NCBI RefSeq assembly: GCF_008974265.1
Contig: NZ_BKZW01000002.1
Coordinates: forward strand, 1,426,001-1,490,000
Length of the DNA: 64,000 nucleotides
Direction of reading: 5' to 3'
Source: Dictyobacter vulcani
GTDB taxonomy: Bacteria > Chloroflexota > Ktedonobacteria > Ktedonobacterales > Ktedonobacteraceae
The notes beneath the pieces were generated by a model. It did not search any database, was not told the origin of the DNA, and saw only the letters and a list, made by a program, of their open reading frames with translations. The position numbers and the translations under genes were made by a program. Positions 26,518 through 35,622 of the stretch are shown here, piece by piece. Numbering within the stretch: position 1 is the stretch's first letter; every line of letters starts with the position of its first letter.

Positions 26518-27780
26518 TTACGAGCGAAGTCCCTTGAAGTTTACGGGGAGATGGCGCGGGCCACGCAGGGCGGCGTTGTCTCTGTATGGGGGAGGATCAA
26601 GGGCTAGCTTTGGCTCGATGAGTCGGCGGCTGATTTCGCCGAGGGCGATGTGGGCTTCGACACGGGCCAGTGGCGCACCTACGCAGTAGTGGAGTCCGCT
26701 TCCAAAGCCCAGGTGTTCGTTACCCTGGCGGTCAGGGATCAGCTCTTCGGAGCGCTCGAAGCGTTGTCCATCATGGCTGCCTGAAGCCAGGACCAGGATG
26801 ATTGTGGCTCCCTGAGGAATGGTGGTGCCGGCAATCTGGATATCGGCCAGCGCGGTCCGGGTGCGAAAATGGACCGGTGGATCGTAGCGCAGTAGTTCCT
26901 CGACATAGGTAATGATCAGCTCAGGGTCCTGACGCAACCGTTCCAGCAGTTCCGGCGAACGCAGCATGGCCAGGGTGCCATTGGTGATCAGATTGACGGT
27001 CGTTTCGTGGCCGGCGATCAAGAGCAGGACGGCCGTACTGATTAACTCTCTTGGTGACATTGCGCCATCGATATCATCAGCGGCCATCATGCCTGAGAGC
27101 AAATTATCGCCTGGTTGCGCTTTCAACTTCTGCAACAATTGTCCCATGTACTCGCGCATCTGCCGACCGGCCTGCATGATCTGTTTTTGTTGCTCTTCGG
27201 TCTGCACCTGACCAGGATCGAGGACACTGGCCAGTGGCTCGGCCCAGGCGTGGAATTGCGCCTCATCTTCACGTGGCACACCCAGCAACTGACAGATGAC
27301 CGTGACTGGTAATGGATAGGCCAGGTCATCCACGATATCGATCTGGCCGCCCTGAGCATGTTTGTCCAGATGCTCTTTGACGATCTGCTCGATATGGCTA
27401 CTCATGTTCTCGACGCGCTCAGGTGTTAACTGGCTTGTCACGATTCTGCGCAGGCGGTCATGATTGGGGGGATCCTGGAAGATGAAGGCGGGAACAATCT
27501 CTTCAGGCTCTTCGACCTGCTGACCCTGAGCGATCATTTCCTCGCGCTTCTGTTTGGCCTGTTGCATGAAACGCTTCTGAGCGTCCGATTTGCGCATATC
27601 TGAGCTTATACGTGGATCATGCAAGAGCGAAACGACCTCATTATACGTGCTGACCAGATAACTGCCATCTTCCTGTAAGGCAACAGGCGTCTCGCGAAAC
27701 TGTGCATACAGCGGATATGGATTAGCGATGTGCGAATGATCCAGAATCTGTTTAAAATCTATCTTCGACTTTTGTGTCAT
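26518..27780 (-). CDS. Cytochrome P450
   Basis: 420 residues. I-helix motif AGHETT in LLLIAGHETTVNLI, K-helix ExxR in VEELLRYDPP, and the heme-binding loop FGSGLHYCVGAPLAR with the axial Cys. Three ATGs lie close together (27798, 27786, 27780); AAAGGA nine bases upstream favours 27780. This is a soluble bacterial class I P450 with its own electron chain: the next two genes encode a ferredoxin reductase and a 3Fe-4S ferredoxin. A carotenoid oxygenase lies across the divergent TetR gene, so a terpenoid substrate is possible but unproven. Confidence 0.95.
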   Translation of the reverse strand: MTQKSKIDFKQILDHSHIANPYPLYAQFRETPVALQEDGSYLVSTYNEVVSLLHDPRISSDMRKSDAQKRFMQQAKQKREEMIAQGQQVEEPEEIVPAFIFQDPPNHDRLRRIVTSQLTPERVENMSSHIEQIVKEHLDKHAQGGQIDIVDDLAYPLPVTVICQLLGVPREDEAQFHAWAEPLASVLDPGQVQTEEQQKQIMQAGRQMREYMGQLLQKLKAQPGDNLLSGMMAADDIDGAMSPRELISTAVLLLIAGHETTVNLITNGTLAMLRSPELLERLRQDPELIITYVEELLRYDPPVHFRTRTALADIQIAGTTIPQGATIILVLASGSHDGQRFERSEELIPDRQGNEHLGFGSGLHYCVGAPLARVEAHIALGEISRRLIEPKLALDPPPYRDNAALRGPRHLPVNFKGLRS

Positions 27781-27814
27781 GCTCATATTTCCTTTCATCT
27801 ATCCGGAAGCCGTT

Positions 27815-29131
27815 TCAGGCGTGCCTGGCCATAGCTGGAAAGCCAGCCGGTTGTGACTGCATGTTTTCTGGTTGGTCGGCTGCTGCCAGTTGAGGTGGAT
27901 AGGTTGCTCCTTCCTCAATAAGTGTATTATATGCCTCTAGCCAGCGTCCTTGATCGAAGGATACGGCTGCGATGATCCGTCCCTGACGGCCATAAGCGGC
28001 GACAAAGCGATAGCGCTCCACCGAGCCCTGGGTGACCATGACTTCATCACCCCGATTTGGCAGGCCGACCGCTTTGATATTGATGCCAAACTGACTGGAC
28101 CAGAAGGCCGGTATATGTTTATAGGCACGATAGTCAGTCTCGGCACTAAGCATATTGCCGGCCGCGTTCTCTGCCTGATCGACGGCGTTGCCCCAGTGCT
28201 CAACGGCGATGAGATCCCCATCGCATAGATGCTGTGGCCAGCGTGCCACATCGCCAGCGGTAAAGATACCCTCAACAACCTGACCTTGAGCATCCAGGAC
28301 CCGAGAATAGGTATCACAGACCAGACCACGCTCATCCGCGGCCAGTCCTGAACCCTGTAGCCACTCTGTATTATGTAATGCTCCTAAGGCCACAATGGCT
28401 ACATCTATCTCCACAACGCTGCCATCTGACAGGCGAGCGCGGCACAAGCGTCCCGCTGCGTCACCTTCAAAGGACTCCACCGTCGTCCTGGTACGCAGAT
28501 CCACACCATGCTGTTGTTGTAAGCGGGCCACGATACTGCCCATACTACTGCCAAGCGCTCCATACAATGGCGTGGGGCCGCGTTCTACCAGCGTCACCTC
28601 CAGATCCAGTTCCCGGCATACGCTGGCAACCTCGCAGCCGATAAAGCCGCCACCAGCGATCAGGACGCGTCCAGGTTTGCGCGCCAGACGCTCTCGTAGT
28701 TGTTGGGAATCATCGCGATCACGAATCAAAAAGACGCCATCCAGTTTACCGCCTCGCTCTTCCGGCCATGGTCGGGCGCGTGTGCCGGTGGCGATCAATA
28801 ATTGATCAAAGTGTAAGCGCTCACCATTGCTCAAAGATAGCTGGCGTTGCTCGACATCTAACGCGGTAGCCGCAACGCCTAATATCCATGTTGCCCGCAC
28901 ATCCTCAAGCATAGCAAGGGGCGTATGTTCAATGGGAAGATGGCCAGTCAGGACGTGTTTGGAGAGCGGTGGACGATCGTAAGGTGCATATTTTTCGTCA
29001 CCGACAATCGTGATCTGGCCCGCAAAATCCCGACGGCGCAGGGCTTCCGCTGCACGCAGACCCGCCAGCGAAGCACCAACTATCACGATGTGCTCGTCCT
29101 TACGCAATCCCTGTGAGCTATGATTACTCAT
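27815..29131 (-). CDS. NAD(P)H-dependent ferredoxin reductase (FAD)
   Basis: 438 residues from ATG 29131, which overlaps the ferredoxin stop (ATGAGTAA). Two dinucleotide folds are clear: FAD site IVIVGASLAGLRAAEALRR and NAD site RVLIAGGGFIGCEVASV, with ATGTRARPW and the second FAD motif GIFTAGDVARWP. The C-terminal domain (YKHIPAFWSSQFGINIKAVGL) is that of rubredoxin/ferredoxin reductases of the PdR/BphA4 group. It passes electrons from NAD(P)H to the adjacent ferredoxin for the P450. A basic N-terminal extension in a longer frame was rejected for lack of a ribosome site. Confidence 0.93.
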   Translation of the reverse strand: MSNHSSQGLRKDEHIVIVGASLAGLRAAEALRRRDFAGQITIVGDEKYAPYDRPPLSKHVLTGHLPIEHTPLAMLEDVRATWILGVAATALDVEQRQLSLSNGERLHFDQLLIATGTRARPWPEERGGKLDGVFLIRDRDDSQQLRERLARKPGRVLIAGGGFIGCEVASVCRELDLEVTLVERGPTPLYGALGSSMGSIVARLQQQHGVDLRTRTTVESFEGDAAGRLCRARLSDGSVVEIDVAIVALGALHNTEWLQGSGLAADERGLVCDTYSRVLDAQGQVVEGIFTAGDVARWPQHLCDGDLIAVEHWGNAVDQAENAAGNMLSAETDYRAYKHIPAFWSSQFGINIKAVGLPNRGDEVMVTQGSVERYRFVAAYGRQGRIIAAVSFDQGRWLEAYNTLIEEGATYPPQLAAADQPENMQSQPAGFPAMARHA

Positions 29132-29351
29132 GCCTGTGCGACCTCTCTTCTTGCTCCTCGTAAGATTCACCAATATAGATAGCCTGGACAGGACACGCCT
29201 TCGCTGCACGGATGACTTTCAGGCGATGCTCGTCGCCGGGGGCCGGATCGAATTCTAACACCTCTTCCCCACGTAGCTTAAATACGCTTGGATCAGCGAA
29301 ACAACACTGCCCATAACCCTGGCAGCGGTTAAGATCAACGGAAATTCTCAT
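29124..29351 (-). CDS. 3Fe-4S ferredoxin for P450
   Basis: 75 residues, first gene of the P450 operon. Cysteines in RCQGYGQCCFADPSVF and KACPVQAIYIGE give the C-x5-C...CP pattern of three-iron ferredoxins that serve bacterial P450s. The stop overlaps the reductase start, so the proteins are made together. Acidic surface with a polar tail (EEQEERSHRHE). Confidence 0.93.
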   Translation of the reverse strand: MRISVDLNRCQGYGQCCFADPSVFKLRGEEVLEFDPAPGDEHRLKVIRAAKACPVQAIYIGESYEEQEERSHRHE

Positions 29352-29399
29352 GTATCGGTATCCCTTTCTTGCGCAGTCTGGTCAGATTGGTCGGGCTAA

Positions 29400-29442
29400 A
29401 GCACTATAGAATGTGAGTAAATAACTCACATTCTATAGTGCT
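29400..29442. promoter_or_regulatory. 43-bp palindrome in the P450/TetR divergent promoter region
   Basis: A 19-base perfect inverted repeat (AGCACTATAGAATGTGAGT and complement) around a 5-base centre, between two divergent gene starts. A terminator is unlikely there, so it is a good candidate operator for the adjacent TetR protein. TATACT at 29501-29506 could be the -10 of the TetR promoter. Confidence 0.6.
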
Positions 29443-29557
29443 TATACGAAGTTTATAGCTGTTCGGTTACAACCCGGGAAGGGATTTTTTGATGGTATGC
29501 TATACTTTGGTCTGGTGATTTGCGCATTACGCATAGATGGGTAGGATAAAGAAAGAC

Positions 29558-30313
29558 ATGGCACAGGATCAAACACATGTGGAGGAAGCGGCGACAGCAA
29601 AAGCGCCGTTACGTCGCCAGCCGCAGCAGACACGTGGACAACAACGCGTGGCGATGATTCTGGATGCGGCCGAACAGCTCTTCGCCGAAATTGGTTATCA
29701 GGCTACCAGTACCAATGCGATCGCGACCCGTGCCAGAACTTCTATCGGCTCACTCTACCAATTTTTCCCTCACAAAAAAGCCATCCTGCAAGCAGTAATA
29801 GCGCGCTATCATCAGCAGTATCGTGATCTCATCCAGACCATCCTGACCGACGACTTCTTTTTTCAACCACTACCAATTTCCATTGATCGCCTGATCAATG
29901 CCCTCATCGCCCTGCACGCCGCCCATGGTGGTGTCCGTGCCTTCTTTATTGGCGCCAGTACTTCCAGCGATTTTGCCATGGAAGCTCAACAGGTACATCA
30001 AGAACTCCTGGAGCGCCTGGATTACCTGCTCGCGGCCCGCTTGCCCCATCTCAATGACAATGATCGCGCCCTCACCCTGCGCATCCTTTATGATGTTACC
30101 CAGACCCTCCTCAAACTCTCCGAAACCGTCCCAGAGAATGACCAGACTACTGTTCTCACTGCCATCAAGACCATCATTGTTGCCTATCTCATCCCCTCTT
30201 CGAAACATCCCGTAGCCATGAAGGCTGCCGCTACGGGGCGATACTTACTTGTACGTGGAGAGGGGGCAGCGGCAAGCGCTGCCGGTACGTTGGGGTGCTT
30301 ACTTGTAGCGTGA
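29558..30313 (+). CDS. TetR-family transcriptional regulator with a repeat-derived C-terminal tail
   Basis: About 251 residues from ATG 29558; an in-frame ATG lies at 29537. The helix-turn-helix is typical: QRVAMILDAAEQLFAEIGYQATSTNAIATRARTSIGSLYQFF. The ligand domain follows to about residue 215. The last 35 residues (after IPSSKHPVA) are encoded by REP-like DNA (GCTGCCGCTACGGGGCG...), so a repeat insertion seems to have replaced the native end. It likely represses the divergent P450 operon, the downstream carotenoid oxygenase, or both. Confidence 0.88.
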   Translation: MAQDQTHVEEAATAKAPLRRQPQQTRGQQRVAMILDAAEQLFAEIGYQATSTNAIATRARTSIGSLYQFFPHKKAILQAVIARYHQQYRDLIQTILTDDFFFQPLPISIDRLINALIALHAAHGGVRAFFIGASTSSDFAMEAQQVHQELLERLDYLLAARLPHLNDNDRALTLRILYDVTQTLLKLSETVPENDQTTVLTAIKTIIVAYLIPSSKHPVAMKAAATGRYLLVRGEGAAASAAGTLGCLLVA

Positions 30314-30345
30314 CAGGTCGCAGCGGCAAGCGCTGCCGCTACGAA
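30206..30345. repeat. Cluster of REP-like palindromic units
   Basis: Three tandem short units built on GCAGCGGCAAGCGCTGCCG(G/C)TACG, with GTACGTGGAGAGGG shared with the long repeats. They cover the end of the TetR frame and the gap to the next gene. Confidence 0.7.
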
Positions 30346-30431
30346 TGTTGTATGGTCATTTATGCAGTACCCATAAAGCTTGTTCACCGTCATCTTATTG
30401 TTGGTGATAGTAGAAAGGTGGCACATAAAAG

Positions 30432-31880
30432 ATGAGTCATTCCACACAAGAACAGCATGCAGGTTCAGCAATCGCCCTCGGTTATACATCCCTGGACGAG
30501 GAGATAGTGCTTGATCACCTGCCAGTGAGTGGCAATATTCCAACCTGGCTGGAGGGATCACTCCTGCGCAATGGTCCTGCGAAATTTGAAGTTGGCGAGC
30601 AGAGGTATCGCCACTGGTTTGATGGCTTCAGTATGCTGCATCGCTTTACTTTTCAGCAGGGCCAGGTGGCGTATGCGAACCGCTTTTTGCGTAGCGATAG
30701 CTATGTAGAGTCCATGCGCAAGCAGCGCCTGACCGGATCGGCCTTTGGTACTACGGATCCATGTAAGGCGATTTTCAGGAAAACGCAGAGTGCGCTGATC
30801 AATGCCAACGTGAGCGTCGATCAGATGGTCGGTGAATTCGTTGCCATGACTGAAGCGCCGGTGCCTGTGCGCTTTGATCCACACACGCTGGATACCCTGG
30901 GTGTTGTTGAGTATGATGACCGACTTACCGGACATCATGGCTGCGCGCACCCGCATCACGATGGTACACGACAGGTCCTGAGTTTTATGACCGAATTTGG
31001 ACCTCAGAGCGAGTTTAAAGTTTTCGCCATTGGTAACCAGGCACCTCCACAGCGGCGGCTGGTTGGATCCTATGCAGTGGACATTTATTCTTATATTCAT
31101 AGCTTCAGTATCAGCGAGCACTACATCATCATTGCTGAATATCCATACCAGATGAAGCCGTTAGACCTGTTGCAGAGCGGTAAGCCATTTATTGAGAATT
31201 TTCACTGGTATCCTGAGCATGGCACGCGCTTTGTGGTGATGGATAAGCAGGATGGCCACGTGGTGCGCACCTTTCAGGCCGAGTCCTTTTTTAGCTTCCA
31301 CCATATCAATGCTTTTGAGCGGGACGGCGATATCTTTGTGGATCTGGCCGCCTATCCAGACGCGACGATTATACGTGGACTCTACCTGGATCAGTTGCGT
31401 GGTGAACTGCACGCTATTGAGCTTCCACATCCCAGTGAGTTCAGGCGCTATCACCTGCCACTGAGTAGTGAAGCAACCACGGCTGGCTATGAGCGCATCA
31501 CGAACATGAGCATCGAATTACCGACGATCAACTATCGGCGCTACAATGCTCATGACTACGGGGTAGCGTATGGTATCTCTACTGACAAGCAGAATCCCGC
31601 GGTGATCGCGAACCAACTGGTCAGGGTAGATATTCGTAACCGGAGCGCGCTTACCTGGGCAGAAGAGAACTGCTATCCTGGCGAGCCAGTCTTTGTGGAA
31701 GCGCCCAATGCGCAGGCTGAAGATGATGGCGTCGTCCTCTCAGTCGTGCTGGATGGACAGAAATGTAATTCATTCCTGCTGGTACTGCATGCGCAGACGT
31801 TTCAGGAGATCGGCCGTGCTGAAGTACCACATCACATTCCCTTTGGCTTCCATGGCCTCTTCTTCCCTGGTATTGAATAG
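30432..31880 (+). CDS. Carotenoid cleavage oxygenase (RPE65/BCO family)
   Basis: 482 residues, normal for the family. The four iron-binding histidines can be placed in CAHPHHDG, YIHSFSIS, SFFSFHHINAF and the terminal PFGFHGLFF. LLRNGPAKFEVG and RYRHWFDGFSMLH are the family's N-terminal motifs. The propeller enzyme cleaves a carotenoid or apocarotenoid double bond with oxygen. Position after TetR and opposite a P450 suggests a route in which a cleaved terpenoid is further oxidised. The substrate cannot be told from sequence. Confidence 0.93.
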   Translation: MSHSTQEQHAGSAIALGYTSLDEEIVLDHLPVSGNIPTWLEGSLLRNGPAKFEVGEQRYRHWFDGFSMLHRFTFQQGQVAYANRFLRSDSYVESMRKQRLTGSAFGTTDPCKAIFRKTQSALINANVSVDQMVGEFVAMTEAPVPVRFDPHTLDTLGVVEYDDRLTGHHGCAHPHHDGTRQVLSFMTEFGPQSEFKVFAIGNQAPPQRRLVGSYAVDIYSYIHSFSISEHYIIIAEYPYQMKPLDLLQSGKPFIENFHWYPEHGTRFVVMDKQDGHVVRTFQAESFFSFHHINAFERDGDIFVDLAAYPDATIIRGLYLDQLRGELHAIELPHPSEFRRYHLPLSSEATTAGYERITNMSIELPTINYRRYNAHDYGVAYGISTDKQNPAVIANQLVRVDIRNRSALTWAEENCYPGEPVFVEAPNAQAEDDGVVLSVVLDGQKCNSFLLVLHAQTFQEIGRAEVPHHIPFGFHGLFFPGIE

Positions 31881-31896
31881 TGTTTCGTGGCTGTAG

Positions 31897-31932
31897 ATGC
31901 CCATACTGCGAGCATAAAAGCGGTATGGGCAT
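31897..31932 (+). terminator. Hairpin after the carotenoid oxygenase
   Basis: Ten-base stem ATGCCCATAC / GTATGGGCAT with a 16-base loop, 17 bases after the stop. Confidence 0.55.
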
Positions 31933-32018
31933 TGATCATATTTCGTTTAAGATGGTATGTATGGCATGGGTGGGAGGTAGTTTGCCCAGGCAATGGATCG
32001 TGAAGACAGGTTTTTCCG

Positions 32019-32143
32019 TGCTGGAAATGGTTGGATGGTCGCATTCCCCAATCATTTCCAGCATACCGCAATGAGTAAGCAGAAAAGGTGCCGCACGCAT
32101 TGACCGGGCCATTTGCGAAGCGTCATGGTAAATGGCTCGGTCA
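32019..32143. repeat. Two consecutive inverted repeats between convergent genes
   Basis: Stems at 32019-32034/32048-32063 (16 bases, one mismatch) and 32101-32114/32130-32143 (14 bases, one mismatch). They lie just after the stop-end of the first universal stress gene and probably end both transcripts. Confidence 0.5.
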
Positions 32144-32161
32144 GGATCGTGTGAAGTGGCA

Positions 32162-33184
32162 TTATGGAGCAGGTATGGGTGTCTGCGTTGTTTGCGGGAT
32201 GTGTTTTTCAGCTTCTCCAGGCATTGATGGGATGGATAAGATTGGTATGTGCGTTTCGTGCATAATCTGATTGACCACATTCCCAAAACACCACTCCGGA
32301 TTCTCATGGTCACCAAAGGTCGAGGGAACGACAATCACATCAAAGCGGCCCGCATTCCCATCTGCCTGACTGGCCTCTTTCCCCTCGGCGAACTTGATTA
32401 ACGTCGTTGGACGATCAGGGGATGTGGTAAGTGACCAGGTGAGTCTGACATCGGCCACTTGCTCGGGTGCGAAATTATGCAGGTCATGCGCCTTCCTGAT
32501 ATGCAGGCAGAGCTGTTCTTTTACCATCTGCTTCATCTCTTCCTGCTCTTTGAGACTGCCATCTATACATCTCTCAGGTGGGAACACGCCCGCGATATGG
32601 ATGGCACCTTGCAGTGGTCCTTTTTCATCTACAAGCAAGGATACCGCTGCATCGAAGACGGCGAGCGGATCGCACGATCCATCCCAACCTACCAGGATGC
32701 GTTCCGGTTGCAGGGGATCAAGATGATGGAAGAGTGGCTGGGGACCTTCTTCGTGTAAAAGGAAAACAGGCACCGATGAGTGCAGCACAAGTTGTTCGGT
32801 GACATTTCTGGTGAGCGGATGGGCGGACCCGTCACGTTTCTTATGGCACATCAACATTAAGTCGCATTGATGAAATGTAATGGCTTCCATCACGGATGGA
32901 ATGACTGGTCCCCAGCGTACATCGAGTTCTACTGGAATATCATTGAGGGCGGCGTGACTGGCTTGTTGCAGCAGATAATGCCAGGCTGTCTGCCTCTCAT
33001 CCTCGATGACGCCACCAACGAGATCTGAGGTTGCGATAGGGGCAGGCCAGTATTCAGTTCCGGCGGTAATCACGCGAACAAGGACAATTGTGCCTTTTGC
33101 CGCATGAGCAAATTTTGCCGCTAATGGAAGAGCCTTTTCTGCTCGTAGCGAGCCATCAAGTGGAACAAGGATACGGGTAAACAT
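32162..33184 (-). CDS. Universal stress protein, two UspA domains, degenerate ATP sites
   Basis: 340 residues. It starts MFTRILVPLDGSLRAEKAL, and a second domain begins at about residue 166 (RILVGWDGSCDP). The ATP motif G-2x-G-9x-GS is broken in both halves: MCHKKRDGSAHPLTRNVTE in the first and STFGDHENPEWCFGNV in the second. The protein is therefore probably of the non-ATP-binding type, unlike most of its paralogues here. GGAG precedes the start. The promoter shows the shared tandem-hexamer architecture at 33334-33397. Confidence 0.92.
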   Translation of the reverse strand: MFTRILVPLDGSLRAEKALPLAAKFAHAAKGTIVLVRVITAGTEYWPAPIATSDLVGGVIEDERQTAWHYLLQQASHAALNDIPVELDVRWGPVIPSVMEAITFHQCDLMLMCHKKRDGSAHPLTRNVTEQLVLHSSVPVFLLHEEGPQPLFHHLDPLQPERILVGWDGSCDPLAVFDAAVSLLVDEKGPLQGAIHIAGVFPPERCIDGSLKEQEEMKQMVKEQLCLHIRKAHDLHNFAPEQVADVRLTWSLTTSPDRPTTLIKFAEGKEASQADGNAGRFDVIVVPSTFGDHENPEWCFGNVVNQIMHETHIPILSIPSMPGEAEKHIPQTTQTPIPAP

Positions 33185-33333
33185 GGTATGCTCCTATGTA
33201 GAGATGCTATCGTGTATCAATGGTTTACATAGATTTCCACGAGCGCTTGAAAAACAATCACGAGCGTCGCTCAGACGATTGCAAGGCATAACATTACGAG
33301 AACTCAATGTTACCTCTTTATTCCCCTGCTCAT

Positions 33334-33397
33334 ACAATACTTTTGCGACATCACAAAAATATCACAGGAAAAGCTTTCAGCTCTCGTAGATATCACA
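33334..33397 (-). promoter_or_regulatory. Tandem-hexamer promoter of the 32162-33184 stress gene
   Basis: Reading leftward: TGTGAT (33397) N5 CGAGAG, then TGTGAT-N5-TGTGAT (33366-33350, exact), then -10 TATTGT (33339-33334). Offsets from the first hexamer are 11, 31, 42 and 58. Confidence 0.7.
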
Positions 33398-33399
33398 AT

Positions 33400-34386
33400 T
33401 CAAACGAGAGCCTTTTTTTCTGCAGAAACGTGAGCAGGATGGATAATCAAGAGCGGGAGCTGGTTTTCATGTAGCACGCGATCGGCGACACTACCCACCG
33501 CCCAGCGTTGCAAGAAATTGCGCCCATGTGTGGTCAGCGCCAGCAGATTACAGCCTGTGTCCTTCCCGGATGCATCACCATGTGCAGCGATCTGGAGCAG
33601 TGTTGTGGCCACATCCTCGCATTCCTCAGTTGTCCAGGTGATATTAACCTTTAACTGAGACGCCAGACCATCCTGTAGTCTGGCTACAATTGCCTGCAGG
33701 TATTGACCTGCGGCGAGCACAGTTGCTTTTCGCACTTCGTCCAGATCGAGGTTCGTTTGCATATAGATCAGTTCATCCTCACAGGTCGGCAACTGGACCA
33801 GTTGTGTCAGGTGGAGTGTACCCTGATATGGCGCGACCAGCGCGGAGGTCAGAGTGATGGCTGGCTCAAGAATGGCTTCAGCAAACGGCGAGCCATCTAA
33901 GGCAACGAGCACGCGCAGCGGAGCAGATTCATCCTGACAGAGTTGTTGATCCTCGCGAACCACGAGAACTGGTGCTGCGCAATGCCGGGTGATATGCGAG
34001 GTGACGCTTCCCAGCACCCAGCATTTCAGTCCTGACCATCCATGGCTCCCCATGATGACCAGGTCGATAGCGTTAGCGTCAACATAGGATAGGATCGAGA
34101 TGGTGGGGATACCAGGAACAGTGGCAATGCTCGTATCGATGCCTGCCAGCAGTTGTGATTGCGCAATATTCTCCAGATAAGATTGTGCACGGGCCAGTTC
34201 ATCCTCAATCATGGCCCCGCGCATCAAGCCTGCCTGTGAGAAGTAGGGTCCATACTCGATGTTCAGGCTTGATACACGTAGTAAAACGATTGATGAATGC
34301 ATCTTGCGTGCTATGCGGGCGGCAATTGGCACTGCCTGCTCAGCCAGTGATGATCCATCCAACGGCACCAGGATATGTTGAAACAT
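33400..34386 (-). CDS. Universal stress protein, two UspA domains
   Basis: 328 residues. Domain 1 starts MFQHILVPLDGSSLAEQA and keeps the nucleotide motif (GSHGWSGLKCWVLGSV). Domain 2 starts near VLVALDGSPFAEAI and has THGRNFLQRWAVGSV, in which the second Gly is Phe. It likely binds ATP in the first half only. It sits 72 bases downstream of the 34459-35502 stress gene on the same strand without a recognisable promoter of its own, so the two are probably co-transcribed. Confidence 0.92.
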   Translation of the reverse strand: MFQHILVPLDGSSLAEQAVPIAARIARKMHSSIVLLRVSSLNIEYGPYFSQAGLMRGAMIEDELARAQSYLENIAQSQLLAGIDTSIATVPGIPTISILSYVDANAIDLVIMGSHGWSGLKCWVLGSVTSHITRHCAAPVLVVREDQQLCQDESAPLRVLVALDGSPFAEAILEPAITLTSALVAPYQGTLHLTQLVQLPTCEDELIYMQTNLDLDEVRKATVLAAGQYLQAIVARLQDGLASQLKVNITWTTEECEDVATTLLQIAAHGDASGKDTGCNLLALTTHGRNFLQRWAVGSVADRVLHENQLPLLIIHPAHVSAEKKALV

Positions 34387-34458
34387 GGTTGTCTACCTTT
34401 TTCTGTAGCATTACAAAGGACGTCCCATCTGACACATCCAGCGTGGATGGTCCTGATC

Positions 34459-35502
34459 TTATTGAGCAGGAATGCGATCCGCTGTAATATTCCTATGGCT
34501 CTCCAGGACTTTTTCTTGTGGGCCAGATGTGTGTACGATAAGTAAAGGTTGTCTGGTTGCATCAAAGACATCTTCAGTATAACTACCCAGCAGCATTTGT
34601 TGGAAACCGTGCTGTTTATGTGTTGCCATAGCAATGAAATCACAGCCAGAATAGCCTGGTACATCACCAATGCAGTTACTTTCCTCGATGATTCTTTTGA
34701 CGATCTCCAGGATGTCCGTGTAGGCGACGACCGAAGTGGTGACATGTATGTGGAGGTTCGCGAGATCGCCTTGTGAGAAGCGTTGCTCAAGGTTATTGAG
34801 ATAGGACCGGGCATCTGCGCGCGCCGTTTGATCCATCTGCTCGACTGTCGCTTTATCTTCTCCGTTTAGCCATCCATTGCGCCGTACGGCTGTCATCAAG
34901 TGGATTGCGCCTTGTCCTGGTTGGGCCAGTGCCGCGCAGAGTCGGGCCGCAGGAATAATGGCGCTTTCGGCAAAGTTTGTGCCATCGAGCGCCACCAGAA
35001 TGCGCGGACTATGCATAGGATGTTTGATCGAGGTATATTTTTCACGTACCACCAGAACCGGGACAGGACTATGGCGTAACACCTGCTGGGCGACGCTACC
35101 AAGGAACCAGCGCTTAAAGCCGGTTTCGCCGTGACTTCTCATGACGATGAGATCGACTTGATGTGTTTGAGCAAAATCAATAATCGTCTTTGGTGCGCCT
35201 CCCACCTGCGTTTCTGTCTGTACTTTGAGCGTATCAAGGTGTTCTGCGGTAATGACGCGCTGCATATAGACACTGGCATTATCCATCGCGACCGCTTCAA
35301 GTTTTCTCACAATTTCGAGCGATTCGAGTGGTTGGATCGGAACGCAACTGGAAGGGAGGACCACGTGCAGGAGGATCAGCGTGCCACCCGTGTTGCGTGC
35401 GATATCGGCTGCCAGAGGAATGGCCTCCTCGGCTAACATTGAGCCGTCCAGCGGAACAAGAATGTTTTGGAATGCCGGTGTATGATTATTCTGGGTAGCC
35501 AT
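34459..35502 (-). CDS. Universal stress protein, two UspA domains
   Basis: 347 residues from ATG 35502 (AAGGAG upstream); a longer frame from 35562 is rejected. Domain 1: NILVPLDGSMLAEEA with intact RSHGETGFKRWFLGSV. Domain 2: RILVALDGTNFAESA with THKQHGFQQMLLGS, where the first Gly is Lys. It is a close paralogue of the protein at 60614-61654; both share TSV(V/L)xYxD and the ending LLGS(Y/F)TEDV. It carries the shared promoter architecture. Confidence 0.93.
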   Translation of the reverse strand: MATQNNHTPAFQNILVPLDGSMLAEEAIPLAADIARNTGGTLILLHVVLPSSCVPIQPLESLEIVRKLEAVAMDNASVYMQRVITAEHLDTLKVQTETQVGGAPKTIIDFAQTHQVDLIVMRSHGETGFKRWFLGSVAQQVLRHSPVPVLVVREKYTSIKHPMHSPRILVALDGTNFAESAIIPAARLCAALAQPGQGAIHLMTAVRRNGWLNGEDKATVEQMDQTARADARSYLNNLEQRFSQGDLANLHIHVTTSVVAYTDILEIVKRIIEESNCIGDVPGYSGCDFIAMATHKQHGFQQMLLGSYTEDVFDATRQPLLIVHTSGPQEKVLESHRNITADRIPAQ

Positions 35503-35557
35503 AAAGCTTCTCCTTTTCAAAAAGACAGCGAAAAATATGAATGTTATCTCCCTTCCT

Positions 35558-35622
35558 AGCATAGAATGAGCGGATCACAGGGTGATCACAGGGAGCAAAT
35601 CTCGCTTCACTGGACTATCACA
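35558..35622 (-). promoter_or_regulatory. Tandem-hexamer promoter of the 34459-35502 stress gene
   Basis: Leftward: TGTGAT (35622) N5 AGTGAA, then exact TGTGAT-N5-TGTGAT (35589-35573), then -10 TATGCT (35563-35558). Offsets 11, 33, 44 and 59. Confidence 0.72.

Noticed and set aside
26117-26537. Overlapping frames on both strands in the long repeats (also at 36.9-37.4, 53.9-54.3 and 58.1-58.5 kb)
   Set aside because: They arise from the GC-rich palindromic repeats; the product is Arg/Cys-rich without domain features and changes frame between copies.
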